From JACKII01 sp965222315 (GTDB lineage: Bacteria > Pseudomonadota > Alphaproteobacteria > Bin95), in the NCBI GenBank assembly GCA_965222315.1, contig OZ244951.1, positions 1 through 64,000 on the forward strand: 64,000 bases of DNA. Reading direction: 5' to 3'. The notes under the pieces were generated by a model. That model ran no database searches. It was not told the DNA's origin and was given only the letters and a program-made list of their open reading frames with translations. The position numbers and the translations under genes were made by a program. This document shows positions 48,914 to 58,736 of the stretch, in pieces (position 1 is the stretch's first letter; each line of letters begins with the position of its first letter).

Positions 48914-50527
48914 ATGGATCGCCGCACATTCCTTAAGGGTACCGGAGCCGTTGCCGTCGGCGCTGGGATGCTGCCATTTCTGAAAGTCCTGCCTGCCTCG
49001 GCGGCGCCGAGCGGCGTCGCAGTGGTGGCGATCAGCCAGACTATCAACTCCCTGGATATCCATCGCAAAGGCACGAACCGACCGAGCTACCAGATCGCGG
49101 TGAACTGCTACGACCGGCTGGTCTCCTTTGGCAGCAAGACCATGCCGGATGGCTCGCTTTCTTACGACTACAGCGTCATCGAGCCGGACCTGGCCGAAAG
49201 CTGGGAACTGGCGGCCGACGGCATGTCCATGACCTTCAAGCTGCGCGATAATGCCGTGTTCTCCGATGGCTCTCCGGTTACGGCGGCGGACGTGAAATGG
49301 TCACTGGACCGCGCCGTTTCCCTGGGCGGTTTCCCGGCAGTGCAGATGAAGGCGGGCTCGCTGGAGAAACCCGAGCAGTTCGTGGCGGTCGACGACAAGA
49401 CCTTCCGCATCGACTTCATCCGCAAGTCCAAGCTGACTCTACCTGACCTGGCGGTGCCGGTGCCGATGATCATCAATTCCAAGGTGGCGAAGGCTAACGC
49501 GACCGCCGACGATCCCTGGGCGACGGAATACCTGCACCGCAACACGGCGGGCAGTGGTGCGTTCACCATCGCTCGCTGGGATCCGGGTCAGCAGATCGTC
49601 TACCAGCGCAACGAGAAATGGACCAGCGGCCCGTTGCCCGGCGTGCAGCGCGTTGTTGTGCGTGAGGTACCGTCCCAGGCGACCAGCCGGGCACTCGTGG
49701 AGCGCGGCGACGTGCACCTGGCCTTCGGCATCCCGGACAAGGACGCCCGGGAATTGGCAGCTATGGACGATGTGACAGTAGTGGGCACGCCGATCGAGAA
49801 CTGCATTTATTGCGTTGGCCTGAATGTGAACTTCGATCCGTTCAAGGACAAGAAGGTCCGCCAAGCGGTGGCCTATGCCATTCCCTATGAGGAAGTGTTC
49901 AAGGCCGCGGCGTTCGGTCAGGGCGTGCCCATGTGGGGCGGTGCCTCTACTTCGCCAGCCGATGTTTCGTGGCCGCAGCCATTCCCCTACTCCACGGATA
50001 TCGACCGGGCGAAGGATTTGATGGCGGAAAGCGCCTTCAAAGGCGGCTTCAAGACCGAATTCTCCATCAATTTGTCATTGGCAAGCTGGATGGAGCCGAC
50101 CGCGCTGCTGATTCAGGAAAGCCTGGCGAAGATCGGTATCGAGACCACCATCGACAAGATTCCGGGCGCGAACTGGCGGACGGCGGCGCTGGTCGATAAG
50201 CGGCTGCCGCTGCATCTGGAGAACTTCGGCGGGTGGCTGAACTATCCCGACTACTACTTCTTCTGGGCCTATATCAAAGGTCACCTGTTCAACTCTTCGA
50301 ACTACGACAATCCGGAAGTTGCGGCGCTGGTCGATGAGACCCTGCACATGCCGACCGACGACCCGGATTATGCGCCGAAGGTCAAGCGCCTGATCGAAAT
50401 TGCGTTCGACGAGGTGCCCCGCATTCCGCTGTGGCAGCCGAACCTGAATTCGGCCATGTCGAACGACCTGAAAGGTTATGAGTTTTGGTTCCACCGCCAA
50501 CTCGACGCAACAAAGTTTTCGGTTTAG
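48914..50527 (+). CDS. Family 5 periplasmic solute-binding protein (peptide/nickel-type ABC importer)
   Basis: The 537-residue product has a Tat-type signal (MDRRTFLKGTGAVAVGAGML ... ASA), so it is exported folded. It has the SBP family 5 layout with DGMSMTFKLRDNAVFSDGSPVTAADVKWSL and the C-terminal region typical of DppA/OppA. The ligand cannot be told from sequence. Because allophanate hydrolase is in the same operon, a small nitrogen-rich compound is a reasonable guess. ATG 48914 is preferred over the earlier in-frame start because the Tat signal begins there. Confidence 0.9.
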   Translation: MDRRTFLKGTGAVAVGAGMLPFLKVLPASAAPSGVAVVAISQTINSLDIHRKGTNRPSYQIAVNCYDRLVSFGSKTMPDGSLSYDYSVIEPDLAESWELAADGMSMTFKLRDNAVFSDGSPVTAADVKWSLDRAVSLGGFPAVQMKAGSLEKPEQFVAVDDKTFRIDFIRKSKLTLPDLAVPVPMIINSKVAKANATADDPWATEYLHRNTAGSGAFTIARWDPGQQIVYQRNEKWTSGPLPGVQRVVVREVPSQATSRALVERGDVHLAFGIPDKDARELAAMDDVTVVGTPIENCIYCVGLNVNFDPFKDKKVRQAVAYAIPYEEVFKAAAFGQGVPMWGGASTSPADVSWPQPFPYSTDIDRAKDLMAESAFKGGFKTEFSINLSLASWMEPTALLIQESLAKIGIETTIDKIPGANWRTAALVDKRLPLHLENFGGWLNYPDYYFFWAYIKGHLFNSSNYDNPEVAALVDETLHMPTDDPDYAPKVKRLIEIAFDEVPRIPLWQPNLNSAMSNDLKGYEFWFHRQLDATKFSV

Positions 50528-50548
50528 CGGGCGACGGGAGGCACGGCG

Positions 50549-51577
50549 GTGAAATCCTCAACCCGATTGGGAATGGTGCTTGGCCGGATCGGCCAGGCCT
50601 TGCCCGCCTTATTCGGGGTGATCGTCGTCACCTTCATCCTGACAAGGGCGCTGCCGGGCGATCCCGCCGTGTTCTTCGCCGGACCCGCTGCGGATGAGCA
50701 GTCGATCCAGCAAATCCGCGAGGCGTTGGGCCTCGACCGGCCACTTTGGGAGCAGTTCGTCTTTTACCTCGGTGATTTGGCGTCGGGGAACCTCGGCACG
50801 TCGCTCTCGACCGGACAGCCGGTGCTGGAGGAGTTGGCGCGCCGCCTGCCGGCCTCACTGGAGTTGACGCTCGGCGCGCTACTGCTTTCGCTTGCGGTCG
50901 CTATTCCCATGGGCGTGCTGGCGGCGACCAACCCTGGCAGGCCAATCGATCATCTCTGCCGAGTGATTGCGACGGCGGGGGTATCGCTGCCGACCTTCTT
51001 CACCGGCATCGCGTTGGTGTTTGTCTTCTACTACCTGCTTGGCTGGGCGCCCGCTCCCATCGGGCGGCTGGATTTCGCCTATCTATCGCCACCGCCGGTG
51101 ACGGGTTTCTACACCATTGACGCGTTGTTGGACGGCGATCCGGAGACCGCCTACGCCGCCGCAAGCCAACTGTTCCTGCCGATGCTGACGCTCGCCCTCT
51201 TCACGCTCGCGCCCATCGCCCGCATGACACGCGGCGCGATGCTCCAGGCGCTGGGCAGTGACTTCATCCGCACAGCCCGCGCCGCCGGCCTGTCCCGGCG
51301 GGTGATCCTGATGCGCTACGCATTCCGCAACGCCATGCTGCCGGTGATCACGACCCTGGGCATGGTGTTTTCGTTCACCCTTGGCGCGAATGTGCTGGTG
51401 GAGAAGGTGTTCGCCTGGCCGGGTATTGGCTCCTTTGCGGTCGATGCGCTGGTGGTGTCGGACTATGCGGCAGTGCAAGGTTTTGTGCTAACTATGGCGG
51501 TGCTGTTCGTTCTGTTGAACCTGGTCATCGATATCGCCTATACGCTGATTGATCCCAGGATTCAGACCGATGGCTGA
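50549..51577 (+). CDS. ABC permease, DppB type
   Basis: The 342-residue membrane protein has the permease signature near 190-280, with helices such as LTLGALLLSLAVAIPMGVLA and the EAA-type loop ALGSDFIRTARAAGLSRRVILMRYAFRNAMLPVI. It pairs with the next permease. The start is GTG 50549, after GGGAGGC. It is 21 nt after the binding-protein stop. Confidence 0.93.
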   Translation: MKSSTRLGMVLGRIGQALPALFGVIVVTFILTRALPGDPAVFFAGPAADEQSIQQIREALGLDRPLWEQFVFYLGDLASGNLGTSLSTGQPVLEELARRLPASLELTLGALLLSLAVAIPMGVLAATNPGRPIDHLCRVIATAGVSLPTFFTGIALVFVFYYLLGWAPAPIGRLDFAYLSPPPVTGFYTIDALLDGDPETAYAAASQLFLPMLTLALFTLAPIARMTRGAMLQALGSDFIRTARAAGLSRRVILMRYAFRNAMLPVITTLGMVFSFTLGANVLVEKVFAWPGIGSFAVDALVVSDYAAVQGFVLTMAVLFVLLNLVIDIAYTLIDPRIQTDG

Positions 51578-52445
51578 TGTAGCGGCCCCGATCGAGGTTA
51601 CCGCGCGTCCGCGGAGCCATCTCGTCTATGTCCTGACCGAGAATCCGGTCAGCATCGTCGCCATCATCGGCTTTGCTGTCATTGTATTCGCCGCGGTGTT
51701 TGGGCCGCTGGTCGCGCCTTATGACCCGCTGGCGACCAACGCCGCGATCTCCCTGCAACCGCCTTCCTGGAGCCACTGGTTCGGCACGGACCAGTTGGGC
51801 CGCGACGTGTTCAGCCGGGTGCTGGCCGCCGCAAGGCTCGACCTCATGATTTCGGTCGCGGCGGTTACACTGTCTTTCTTTGTTGGCGCGGCTATCGGCA
51901 CCAGCGCCGGCTACTTTGGCGGTTGGGTGGACCGGATCAGCGGCCGCGTGATCGACACGATCATGGCCTTTCCGCTGTTCGTGCTTGCCATGGGCATCGT
52001 CGCCGCGATGGGCAACACAGTGGAGAACATCATCTACGCCACCGCCATCATCAACGTGCCCTTCTACGCCCGCGTCGCCCGCGCCGAGGCAGCGATCCGC
52101 CGCCATGCGGGCTTCGTGCAGGCCGCTAAACTTTCCGGCAACAGCGACCTGCGCATCCTGGCGGTGCATGTATTCCCCAACGCGCTGCCCCCGATGGCGG
52201 TGCAGGCCTCGCTGAACATGGGCTGGGCGATCCTGAATGCGGCGGGTCTGTCCTTCATCGGCCTGGGCGTGCGTCCGCCGACGCCGGAATGGGGCATCAT
52301 GGTGGCGGAGGGCGCTAACTTCATCGTCTCCGGCGAATGGTGGCTCGCGATCTTCCCTGGCTTGGCGCTGATGCTGACGGTCTTCACTTTCAACCTGCTG
52401 GGCGACGCGCTCCGCGATATTGTCGACCCGAGGCAGCGGACATGA
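51570..52445 (+). CDS. ABC permease, DppC type
   Basis: The 291-residue product is the partner permease: ENPVSIVAIIGFAVIVFAAVFGPLVAPYDP at the start, HWFGTDQLGRDVFSRVLAAARLDLMISVAAV and the EAA loop RHAGFVQAAKLSGNSDLRILAVHVFPNALPPM. ATG 51570 overlaps the end of the first permease by 8 nt. Its stop overlaps the ATPase start (ATGA). Confidence 0.93.
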   Translation: MADVAAPIEVTARPRSHLVYVLTENPVSIVAIIGFAVIVFAAVFGPLVAPYDPLATNAAISLQPPSWSHWFGTDQLGRDVFSRVLAAARLDLMISVAAVTLSFFVGAAIGTSAGYFGGWVDRISGRVIDTIMAFPLFVLAMGIVAAMGNTVENIIYATAIINVPFYARVARAEAAIRRHAGFVQAAKLSGNSDLRILAVHVFPNALPPMAVQASLNMGWAILNAAGLSFIGLGVRPPTPEWGIMVAEGANFIVSGEWWLAIFPGLALMLTVFTFNLLGDALRDIVDPRQRT

Positions 52446-54169
52446 GCGATCACCATATGCCGCTCATCAGCGTTAAGGACCTGACCGTCGAGTTCACCAC
52501 GCGGGGCGGCACCGTTGCGGCGGTGCGGGATGTTTCGTTCAACCTGCCGCGGGGGGAGACGCTGGGTATTGTCGGCGAATCCGGCTCCGGAAAATCGGTC
52601 ACCTCATTCGCATTGATGCGCATTCTGGACGGCAACGGCACGATTGCGCATGGCGAACTGACGTATAGCGGCATCGACCTCCGCCGCGCCTCCAACCGCA
52701 CAATGCGGGAAATTCGCGGTCGCGAGATCTCCATGATCTTCCAGAACCCACGCAGCGCCTTGAACCCCATTCGTAAAGTGGGGCAGCAGATTGAAGATGT
52801 GCTGCGCGAACACGCCGTCGCTGTCGGTGCAGCGGCAAAGCGCCGGGCCATAGAATTGTTGGAGACGGTCCGCATCCGCGACCCGGAGCAGCGCTACCAT
52901 GCCTATCCGCACGAGCTTTCGGGCGGCATGTGCCAGCGGGTGGTGATCGCCCTGGCGCTCGCCTGCCGGCCGAAGGTGCTTATTGCCGACGAGCCGACCA
53001 CCGGCCTCGACGTGACGACGCAAAAGGCGATCATGGACATGATCCGCGACCTGACGGCGGAACAGGGGCTCTCCACCATCCTGATCACCCACGATTTGGG
53101 CCTGGCGTCGTCCTACTGCCAGCATATCGTGGTGATGAAGACTGGGGAGGTAATCGAGCAGGCCAACGTGGCGGATTTGTTTGCCAGGCCGAACCACGTC
53201 TACACCCGCGCCTTGATCGAGGCGACACCGCGGCGGACGGCGACTATTCGGGGCCTGCTGCCGCCGGATGATCCGCGCCGGAACGAGCCCGACCCAAAGC
53301 TGCCGAAAGCGCCGGCAGGCACGCCGCCGCTGCTCTCTGTCAAAGGCCTGACCAAAGTGTTTCCCGCGGCTTCGGCGGCGGGCTGGCTGCCCTGGCGGCG
53401 CAAGACGGCATCGATGGAGGGTTTCACCGCCGTCGATGGCATCAGCTTCGACATTGCGGCAGGCGAGAGCGTGGGGCTCGTCGGCGAGTCCGGTTGTGGC
53501 AAGTCCACGACGTCCATGATGATCATGCGGCTGCTCGATCCAACCGAAGGCGCGATCACGCTGGATGGAGAGGAAATCTCCGCGACCCCGGCCGGGCGAT
53601 TCGCCCGCCATCCCCTGCGCGGCAAGCTGCAGTTCGTCTTTCAGGACGCGACTGACTCCCTGAACCCGCGCTTCACGGCGGCTCGCTGCATCGCGGACCC
53701 GCTGCTGCGGCTCAGCGATGTGAAAGGCGGCCGGGCTATCCGTGCACGGGTGGAGGAACTGGCGGACCAGGTAGGTCTGCCGGGAAACCTGCTGCAACGC
53801 TTCCCTCACCAGCTTTCTGGCGGGCAGAAGGCGCGCGTTGGCATCGCGCGGGCCATCGCACTGAGCCCGAAGCTGCTGATTTTAGACGAGCCGACGGCGG
53901 CGCTGGATGTCTCGGTGCAGGCGGTGGTGCTCAACCTGCTGGCCGATCTGCGCGCCGAACTCGGCATGAGCTATCTGTTCGTCAGCCATGACCTGAACGT
54001 CGTCAACCTGCTCTGCGAGCGGGTGCTGGTGATGCAGGCCGGCCGGATCGTCGAGGAAGGCCCAGCTGTCCAGGTGATGACCGCCCCGAAAACCGACTAT
54101 GCGCGCCTGCTGCTCGAATCCGCCCCGCAGCCGCCTCCATCCCTCCTGACCAGAGAGGTTGCCGCCTAG
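52442..54169 (+). CDS. Duplicated ABC ATPase (DppD-DppF fusion type)
   Basis: The 575-residue product carries two complete ATPase domains: Walker A GESGSGKS near 40 and GESGCGKS near 360, and Walker B LIADEPTTGLD and LILDEPTAALD. Each has an LSGG signature. This is the GsiA/YejF layout, in which one chain replaces the two ATPases of a peptide-type importer. It couples to the two permeases upstream, sharing an ATGA overlap. The atzF GTG overlaps its stop by one base. Confidence 0.93.
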   Translation: MSDHHMPLISVKDLTVEFTTRGGTVAAVRDVSFNLPRGETLGIVGESGSGKSVTSFALMRILDGNGTIAHGELTYSGIDLRRASNRTMREIRGREISMIFQNPRSALNPIRKVGQQIEDVLREHAVAVGAAAKRRAIELLETVRIRDPEQRYHAYPHELSGGMCQRVVIALALACRPKVLIADEPTTGLDVTTQKAIMDMIRDLTAEQGLSTILITHDLGLASSYCQHIVVMKTGEVIEQANVADLFARPNHVYTRALIEATPRRTATIRGLLPPDDPRRNEPDPKLPKAPAGTPPLLSVKGLTKVFPAASAAGWLPWRRKTASMEGFTAVDGISFDIAAGESVGLVGESGCGKSTTSMMIMRLLDPTEGAITLDGEEISATPAGRFARHPLRGKLQFVFQDATDSLNPRFTAARCIADPLLRLSDVKGGRAIRARVEELADQVGLPGNLLQRFPHQLSGGQKARVGIARAIALSPKLLILDEPTAALDVSVQAVVLNLLADLRAELGMSYLFVSHDLNVVNLLCERVLVMQAGRIVEEGPAVQVMTAPKTDYARLLLESAPQPPPSLLTREVAA

Positions 54170-55899
54170 TGTTAGACCTCCAGGGCTACCGCACCGCCTA
54201 TGCCAACGGTGCGAACCCACATGATTTGATCAAGGCAGCGCTAGCACGGCTTGAAAAGGCGGGCGATCCCGGCGTCTTCCTGCATCTGGCGGATGAGCCA
54301 CTGCTGGCCGCCATGATCGAGGCCATCGGGCCGTTCGATCCGGCCGCCAAGCCGATTTGGGGTGTGCCGTTTGCGGTGAAGGACAATATTGACGTCGCGG
54401 GTATGCCGACGACGGCAGCCTGTCCTGCCTTTGCCTACTCGCCGACGGAAGACGCAACGGTCGTGGCGAAACTGAAGGCCGCGGGCGCGATCCCCATCGG
54501 CAAGACCAATCTGGACCAGTTTGCGACCGGCCTTGTCGGTTTGCGCACGCCCTATCCCGCGCCCCTAAATGCTCTCGACCCTAAGCTGGCTCCTGGCGGC
54601 TCCAGCAGCGGCTCGGCGGTGGCGGTGGCCCGCGGGATCGTTCCTTTTGCGCTCGGCACGGATACAGCGGGCTCGGGCCGTGTACCGGCTGGGCTGAACG
54701 GGCTGGCCGGGCTGAAGCCCAGCCTCGGTGCACTTTCCACGCGCGGGGTGGTTCCGGCCTGCCGGAGCCTGGACTGCGTCTCCATTTTTTCGACGAATGC
54801 GGATGACGCTTGGCAGGTGTTTCAGGCGGCAAGCGGTTTCGACCCCGAGGACTCCTACAGCCGGAACGTTGCCCAGGCCGCGCCTTGGGAGGGAATAGGG
54901 GACCTGACAGTCGGCATCCCGGCGCGCAAGGATTTGGTATTCGATGGCTGCATCGAAACGGAAGCTTCTTTTGACCGGGTTGTGGAATCAGTCATCTCAG
55001 CGGGGCTGACGGTCAAGGAACTACCGTTCGGCGATTTCTATGCCATCGCCCAGCTGCTCTATGAAGGCCCCTGGGTGGCTGAGCGATATGCGGCCATCCG
55101 CTCCTTCATTGAGGAGCAGCCGGACGCGCTGCATCCTGTTACCCGCAAAATTATTGAGAAAGCGCGCAATTTCTCCGCTGCCGACACCTTCGCCGCCGAA
55201 TATGCGCTGGCCGACTTGCGCCGCCGGGTGGAGCCTCTGCTGGCGTCGGTCGATTTGCTCTGTGTGCCAACGGCGCCGCGCAATCCGACGGTCGAGCAGG
55301 TGCTGGCCGATCCGGTGGGCGTGAACTCCATGCTCGGTACCTATACGAACTTCGTGAACCTACTGGGGCTTTGCGGCCTGACGCTGCCCTGCGCGCCGCG
55401 GCCGGACGGAGAGCCCGCCAGTGTCACCCTGCTCGCCCCAGCCGGCCATGACTTGGGCCTTGCCGCGTTGGCGAAGCGGATCGGCGGCAGCCTGACCGGG
55501 ACCTACAGCGAAGGCTCAGTTCTGCTGGCCGTGGTCGGCGCGCATCTCTCCGGCATGACGCTAAATTTTCAGTTGCAGGACCTGGGAGCGGTCTTGGTCG
55601 AGGCGACCGAAACCGCGCCGCTCTACCGGCTTTACGCCCTGCCGGAAAGCTCGCCCCCGAAACCCGGCATGCTCCGCGTTCCGGGGGAAGGCGCTGCGAT
55701 CAAGGTCGAGACTTGGCGGCTCTCGCCCGCTGCGTTCGGGAAGTTCGTCGCCGCCATTCCTGGCCCGCTTGGCATTGGCGACGTGCAATTGGCGGATGGC
55801 AGCCTGGCAAAAGGCTTTCTCGCCGAGGCCGAGGGCGTGCGCGATGCCGAAGACATCACCTGTTTCGGCGGCTGGCGTGCCTACATGGCAGCGCGTTGA
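54169..55899 (+). CDS. atzF: Allophanate hydrolase
   Basis: AtzF splits allophanate to ammonia and CO2. The 576-residue product has the amidase-signature triad: Lys in FAVKDNID, Ser-cisSer in GGSSSGSAVAVARG, and the following DTAGSGRVPA. A C-terminal domain of about 125 residues follows (LYRLYALPESSPPKPGMLRV ... FGGWRAY), as in AtzF. No urea carboxylase or biuret hydrolase is beside it, so the source of allophanate is unclear. Start GTG 54169 overlaps the ATPase stop by one base. The gene ends the LysR-controlled importer operon. Confidence 0.92.
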   Translation: MLDLQGYRTAYANGANPHDLIKAALARLEKAGDPGVFLHLADEPLLAAMIEAIGPFDPAAKPIWGVPFAVKDNIDVAGMPTTAACPAFAYSPTEDATVVAKLKAAGAIPIGKTNLDQFATGLVGLRTPYPAPLNALDPKLAPGGSSSGSAVAVARGIVPFALGTDTAGSGRVPAGLNGLAGLKPSLGALSTRGVVPACRSLDCVSIFSTNADDAWQVFQAASGFDPEDSYSRNVAQAAPWEGIGDLTVGIPARKDLVFDGCIETEASFDRVVESVISAGLTVKELPFGDFYAIAQLLYEGPWVAERYAAIRSFIEEQPDALHPVTRKIIEKARNFSAADTFAAEYALADLRRRVEPLLASVDLLCVPTAPRNPTVEQVLADPVGVNSMLGTYTNFVNLLGLCGLTLPCAPRPDGEPASVTLLAPAGHDLGLAALAKRIGGSLTGTYSEGSVLLAVVGAHLSGMTLNFQLQDLGAVLVEATETAPLYRLYALPESSPPKPGMLRVPGEGAAIKVETWRLSPAAFGKFVAAIPGPLGIGDVQLADGSLAKGFLAEAEGVRDAEDITCFGGWRAYMAAR

Positions 55900-55948
55900 C
55901 CGGCGCGGTCGACCGTTCCTTCCCGTAAAGCAAAACGATAGAGCGCAA

Positions 55949-55975
55949 TTCTTAGGCAAAATAATTGCCTAAGAA
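55949..55975. promoter_or_regulatory. Perfect palindrome, candidate enhancer/operator
   Basis: TTCTTAGGCAA-N5-TTGCCTAAGAA has perfect 11-bp arms. It lies about 120 bp upstream of the start point predicted for the sigma-54 promoter at 56054-56070, a usual distance for an enhancer-binding protein. Its binder is not known; the arm is unlike the NtrC consensus. Confidence 0.6.
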
Positions 55976-56053
55976 ACTGGCGGCGATGAAGAAGCAAACA
56001 TTTTCTCGGCTCTTGGTGCCGCAAAGAACCCGCTGTCTCCGTGTGGCGATTGT

Positions 56054-56070
56054 TTGGCATGGAACTTGCT
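56054..56070 (+). promoter_or_regulatory. Sigma-54 promoter
   Basis: TTGGCATGGAACTTGCT fits the TGGCAC-N5-TTGCW pattern: GG (56056-56057) and GC (56068-56069) are exactly 10 bp apart. It lies 55 nt before the polyamine-type ATPase gene and is 15/17 identical to the promoter at 62174-62190. Confidence 0.78.
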
Positions 56071-56124
56071 GAATAGCGGATAACCCATGGCCAGCCCGGC
56101 CTAACCCGCAACCATGCTTAGGCG

Positions 56125-57219
56125 ATGTCGGCAAAATCAGAAGTAGAACTGGCACTTGTCCGCAAGGAATTCGGTGACGCTGTCGCCGTCAATGACATCT
56201 CTGTCAAGATTGAGGCGGGCAGCTATTGTTGTCTGCTCGGGCCTTCCGGCTGCGGTAAAACCACGACTCTGCGCATGATCGCTGGGCATGAGTTTCCAAC
56301 CGCTGGCGATATTTTGATCGGAGGGCAGGACGTTTCGCAATCGCCGCCTGCGCGCCGCCCGACGGCGATGATGTTTCAGAGCTATGCCCTGTTCCCTCAT
56401 TTGACCTGCGCCGAAAACGTGGCCTTCAGCCTGCGTATGGCGGGCGTGAAAAAGCCGGAGCGGCTGGCAAAAGCTCATGAATTGTTGGCCATGGTGGAGA
56501 TGGAGGCGCTGGCCGACCGTCTGCCGTCCCAACTTTCCGGCGGGCAGCAGCAACGCGTTGCGCTGGCCCGCGCATTGATCACCAGCCCAAACGTACTGTT
56601 ACTGGACGAGCCCTTGTCGGCGCTCGACCCGTTCCTGCGCATCCGCATGCGGTCGGAGTTGAAGCGCTGGCAGCAGCGGCTCGGCATCAGCTTCATCCAT
56701 GTCACTCATAGCCAGGACGAAGCGCTGGCGCTGGCAGACAATATCATCGTCATGAACCAAGGCCGGATTGAGCAGGAGGGGACGCCATTCACCGTTTTCC
56801 GCGCGCCTGCTACCGCCTTCGTCGCGCGCTTTATCGGTGGCCATAATGTCTTGCCGGTGCATCGGAATGGCGACGGGTTGGGGAATGGTCCGGGCGGCTT
56901 GCGGGTGGCATTGCCCGCAAAAACGCCTGCGGGCAGCGATCTCGCCTGCTCGGTGCGATGCGACCGGGTGCAGGTGGCAAAGGCTGCCGCCGCCAGTGGC
57001 GTTGTATCCGAGGGTGATGCGCGACTGGAGGCTCAACTTGCCCAGGTCGAATACCAGGGCACTCACTTCAAGCTGCGCTTTGGCGGCGGTGCGCCGGACG
57101 ATTTCGAGGCGTGGCTGAACGAGCGTGACTTCGCTGAGAGCGGCCTAGCCGAGGGGGATGCCGTCATCGCGTCCTGGGCTGCGGACGACATCCATTGGCT
57201 GCGCGGAGGCGCCGCCTGA
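56125..57219 (+). CDS. ABC ATPase, spermidine/putrescine (PotA) type
   Basis: The 364-residue product has Walker A GPSGCGKTT near 39, signature LSGGQQQRVALARAL near 137, Walker B LLLDEPLSALDP, and a C-terminal TOBE-type region (RCDRVQVAKAAAASG ... FKLRFGGGAPDDF). It energises an importer whose binding protein and two permeases follow directly. The gene is the first of an operon with a sigma-54 promoter. Confidence 0.93.
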   Translation: MSAKSEVELALVRKEFGDAVAVNDISVKIEAGSYCCLLGPSGCGKTTTLRMIAGHEFPTAGDILIGGQDVSQSPPARRPTAMMFQSYALFPHLTCAENVAFSLRMAGVKKPERLAKAHELLAMVEMEALADRLPSQLSGGQQQRVALARALITSPNVLLLDEPLSALDPFLRIRMRSELKRWQQRLGISFIHVTHSQDEALALADNIIVMNQGRIEQEGTPFTVFRAPATAFVARFIGGHNVLPVHRNGDGLGNGPGGLRVALPAKTPAGSDLACSVRCDRVQVAKAAAASGVVSEGDARLEAQLAQVEYQGTHFKLRFGGGAPDDFEAWLNERDFAESGLAEGDAVIASWAADDIHWLRGGAA

Positions 57220-57259
57220 TTCCTTTTCCAATCCAGTTAACCAACCGGAGAACTAAACC

Positions 57260-58564
57260 ATGGCGATCAAAGACAAACTGATCAGCGGCGTTTCTCGGCG
57301 CACCATCCTGAAAGGCGCTGGCGCTGCAGCCGCCTTCGGCGCGGCCAGCACGTTTCCGGCGCCGTTTGTGCACGCGCAGGAGGCCGTGACACTGCGGATT
57401 GCCGGCACCGGCGTGAACCAATTCAAGCAGTTGGCAGATAAGGCAAAAGAGGATCTGGGCTTCAACATCCAGTACACCTCGCTGACTTCCGATGACGTCG
57501 TGAAGCGGGCAGTCACGCAGCCGACCTCGTTCGACCTGCTCGACAGCGAATATTGGATGCTGAAGAAAATCGTCCCATCGGGCGTTATGCGCGGCATGGA
57601 TGTGACGAAGATCAAGCAGTACGACAACATCGTGCCGATCTTTACCAAGGGCGAACTGCCAAACGGCCAGAAGATGCCACGGGAAGGCATCGCGCCGATC
57701 AAGGTCAGCTACCTGACCGACGAGGTTTCCAAGGAATTCGCGGCAGAGCCGACCCAGTGGATGACCCTGATCCCGACTGTCTACAACGCCGACACGCTGG
57801 GCATCCGCCCGGACGAAATCGCCAAGATCAAAGGCGCGGAATATAAAGTGTCCTCCTGGGCGAACCTGCTGGATAGCGATTTCAAGGGAAAATCTTCGAT
57901 CCTGAACATTCCGTCCATCGGCATCATGGACGCCGCCATGGTCTGCGAAGCTTCCGGCCTCGTGAAATATGGCGACAAGGGCAACATGACCCGCGACGAG
58001 ATCGACGCGACCATGAAGGTGCTGACGGAGGCAAAGAATGACGGCCAGTTCCGCGCCTTCTGGAAAGAATTTAACGAGAGCGTAAACCTGATGGCCTCCG
58101 GCGAGGTCATCATCCAGTCCATGTGGTCGCCGGCCATCACCAAGGTCCGCCAGATGGGGCTGCCTTGTGTTTACCAGCCGCTGAAAGAAGGCTACCGCGC
58201 TTGGGCGTCCGGCCTCGGCGTGCCGGCCCACCTGGAAGGCAAGCAACTCGACGCCGTCTATGAGTTCATCAACTGGTACCTTTCCGGCTGGGCAGGCGCG
58301 TTCCTGAACCGCCAGGGCTACTACACCGCGGTCCTGAATACGGCGAAGGCCCAGATGGATCCGTGGGAGTGGGATTTCTGGATGGAAGGCAAGCCCGCGG
58401 CGAAAGACGTGGTCAGCCCCACCGGCGACCCGATCGAACCCGCCGGCACCATCCGCGACGGCGGCAGCTTCTGGGAGCGCATGGGCAGCGTCACCGTCTG
58501 GAACACTGTGATGGACGAGGACCGCTACATGGTCCGCAAATGGAACGAGTTCATCGCGGCTTAG
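57260..58564 (+). CDS. Periplasmic binding protein, PotD/spermidine type
   Basis: The 434-residue product has a Tat-type signal (VSRRTILKGAGAAAAFGAAS ... AHAQ). It has the family pattern for spermidine/putrescine-type binding proteins: SEYWMLKKIVPSGVMRGMDVTKI, GIAPIKVSYLTDEV, and the C-terminal LDAVYEFINWYLSGWAGAF. It lies 40 nt after the ATPase gene. The ligand cannot be named; nearby racemase and allantoinase genes suggest a nitrogen-rich ring or ureide compound rather than a polyamine. Confidence 0.9.
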   Translation: MAIKDKLISGVSRRTILKGAGAAAAFGAASTFPAPFVHAQEAVTLRIAGTGVNQFKQLADKAKEDLGFNIQYTSLTSDDVVKRAVTQPTSFDLLDSEYWMLKKIVPSGVMRGMDVTKIKQYDNIVPIFTKGELPNGQKMPREGIAPIKVSYLTDEVSKEFAAEPTQWMTLIPTVYNADTLGIRPDEIAKIKGAEYKVSSWANLLDSDFKGKSSILNIPSIGIMDAAMVCEASGLVKYGDKGNMTRDEIDATMKVLTEAKNDGQFRAFWKEFNESVNLMASGEVIIQSMWSPAITKVRQMGLPCVYQPLKEGYRAWASGLGVPAHLEGKQLDAVYEFINWYLSGWAGAFLNRQGYYTAVLNTAKAQMDPWEWDFWMEGKPAAKDVVSPTGDPIEPAGTIRDGGSFWERMGSVTVWNTVMDEDRYMVRKWNEFIAA

Positions 58565-58574
58565 CATTGCGTGG

Positions 58575-58597
58575 GGCAGCGCTGGTGCGGCGCTGCC
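58575..58597 (+). promoter_or_regulatory. Stem-loop after the binding-protein gene
   Basis: GGCAGCGC-N7-GCGCTGCC forms an 8-bp stem 11 nt after the stop. Such stems after binding-protein genes protect the upstream mRNA and lower expression of the permeases. The rest of the 172-nt gap shows no gene. Confidence 0.55.
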
Positions 58598-58736
58598 TCA
58601 ACCCCTGCCGTCAATCGCAAGGAGCCGCAGGCGACGAGGCAACCCAGGCAACGGCACGGATTGGCCATTACCCGCCTGAATTGCTTCGGCTCCGCCGCGT
58701 AGTGATGGTTGATGATGAGTGAGACGGGCCAACCAA

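Noticed and set aside
57164..58567. A 467-residue minus-strand frame opposite the PotD-type binding protein.
   Set aside because: It is antisense to a gene with a Tat signal and family pattern, and shows no protein-like composition.
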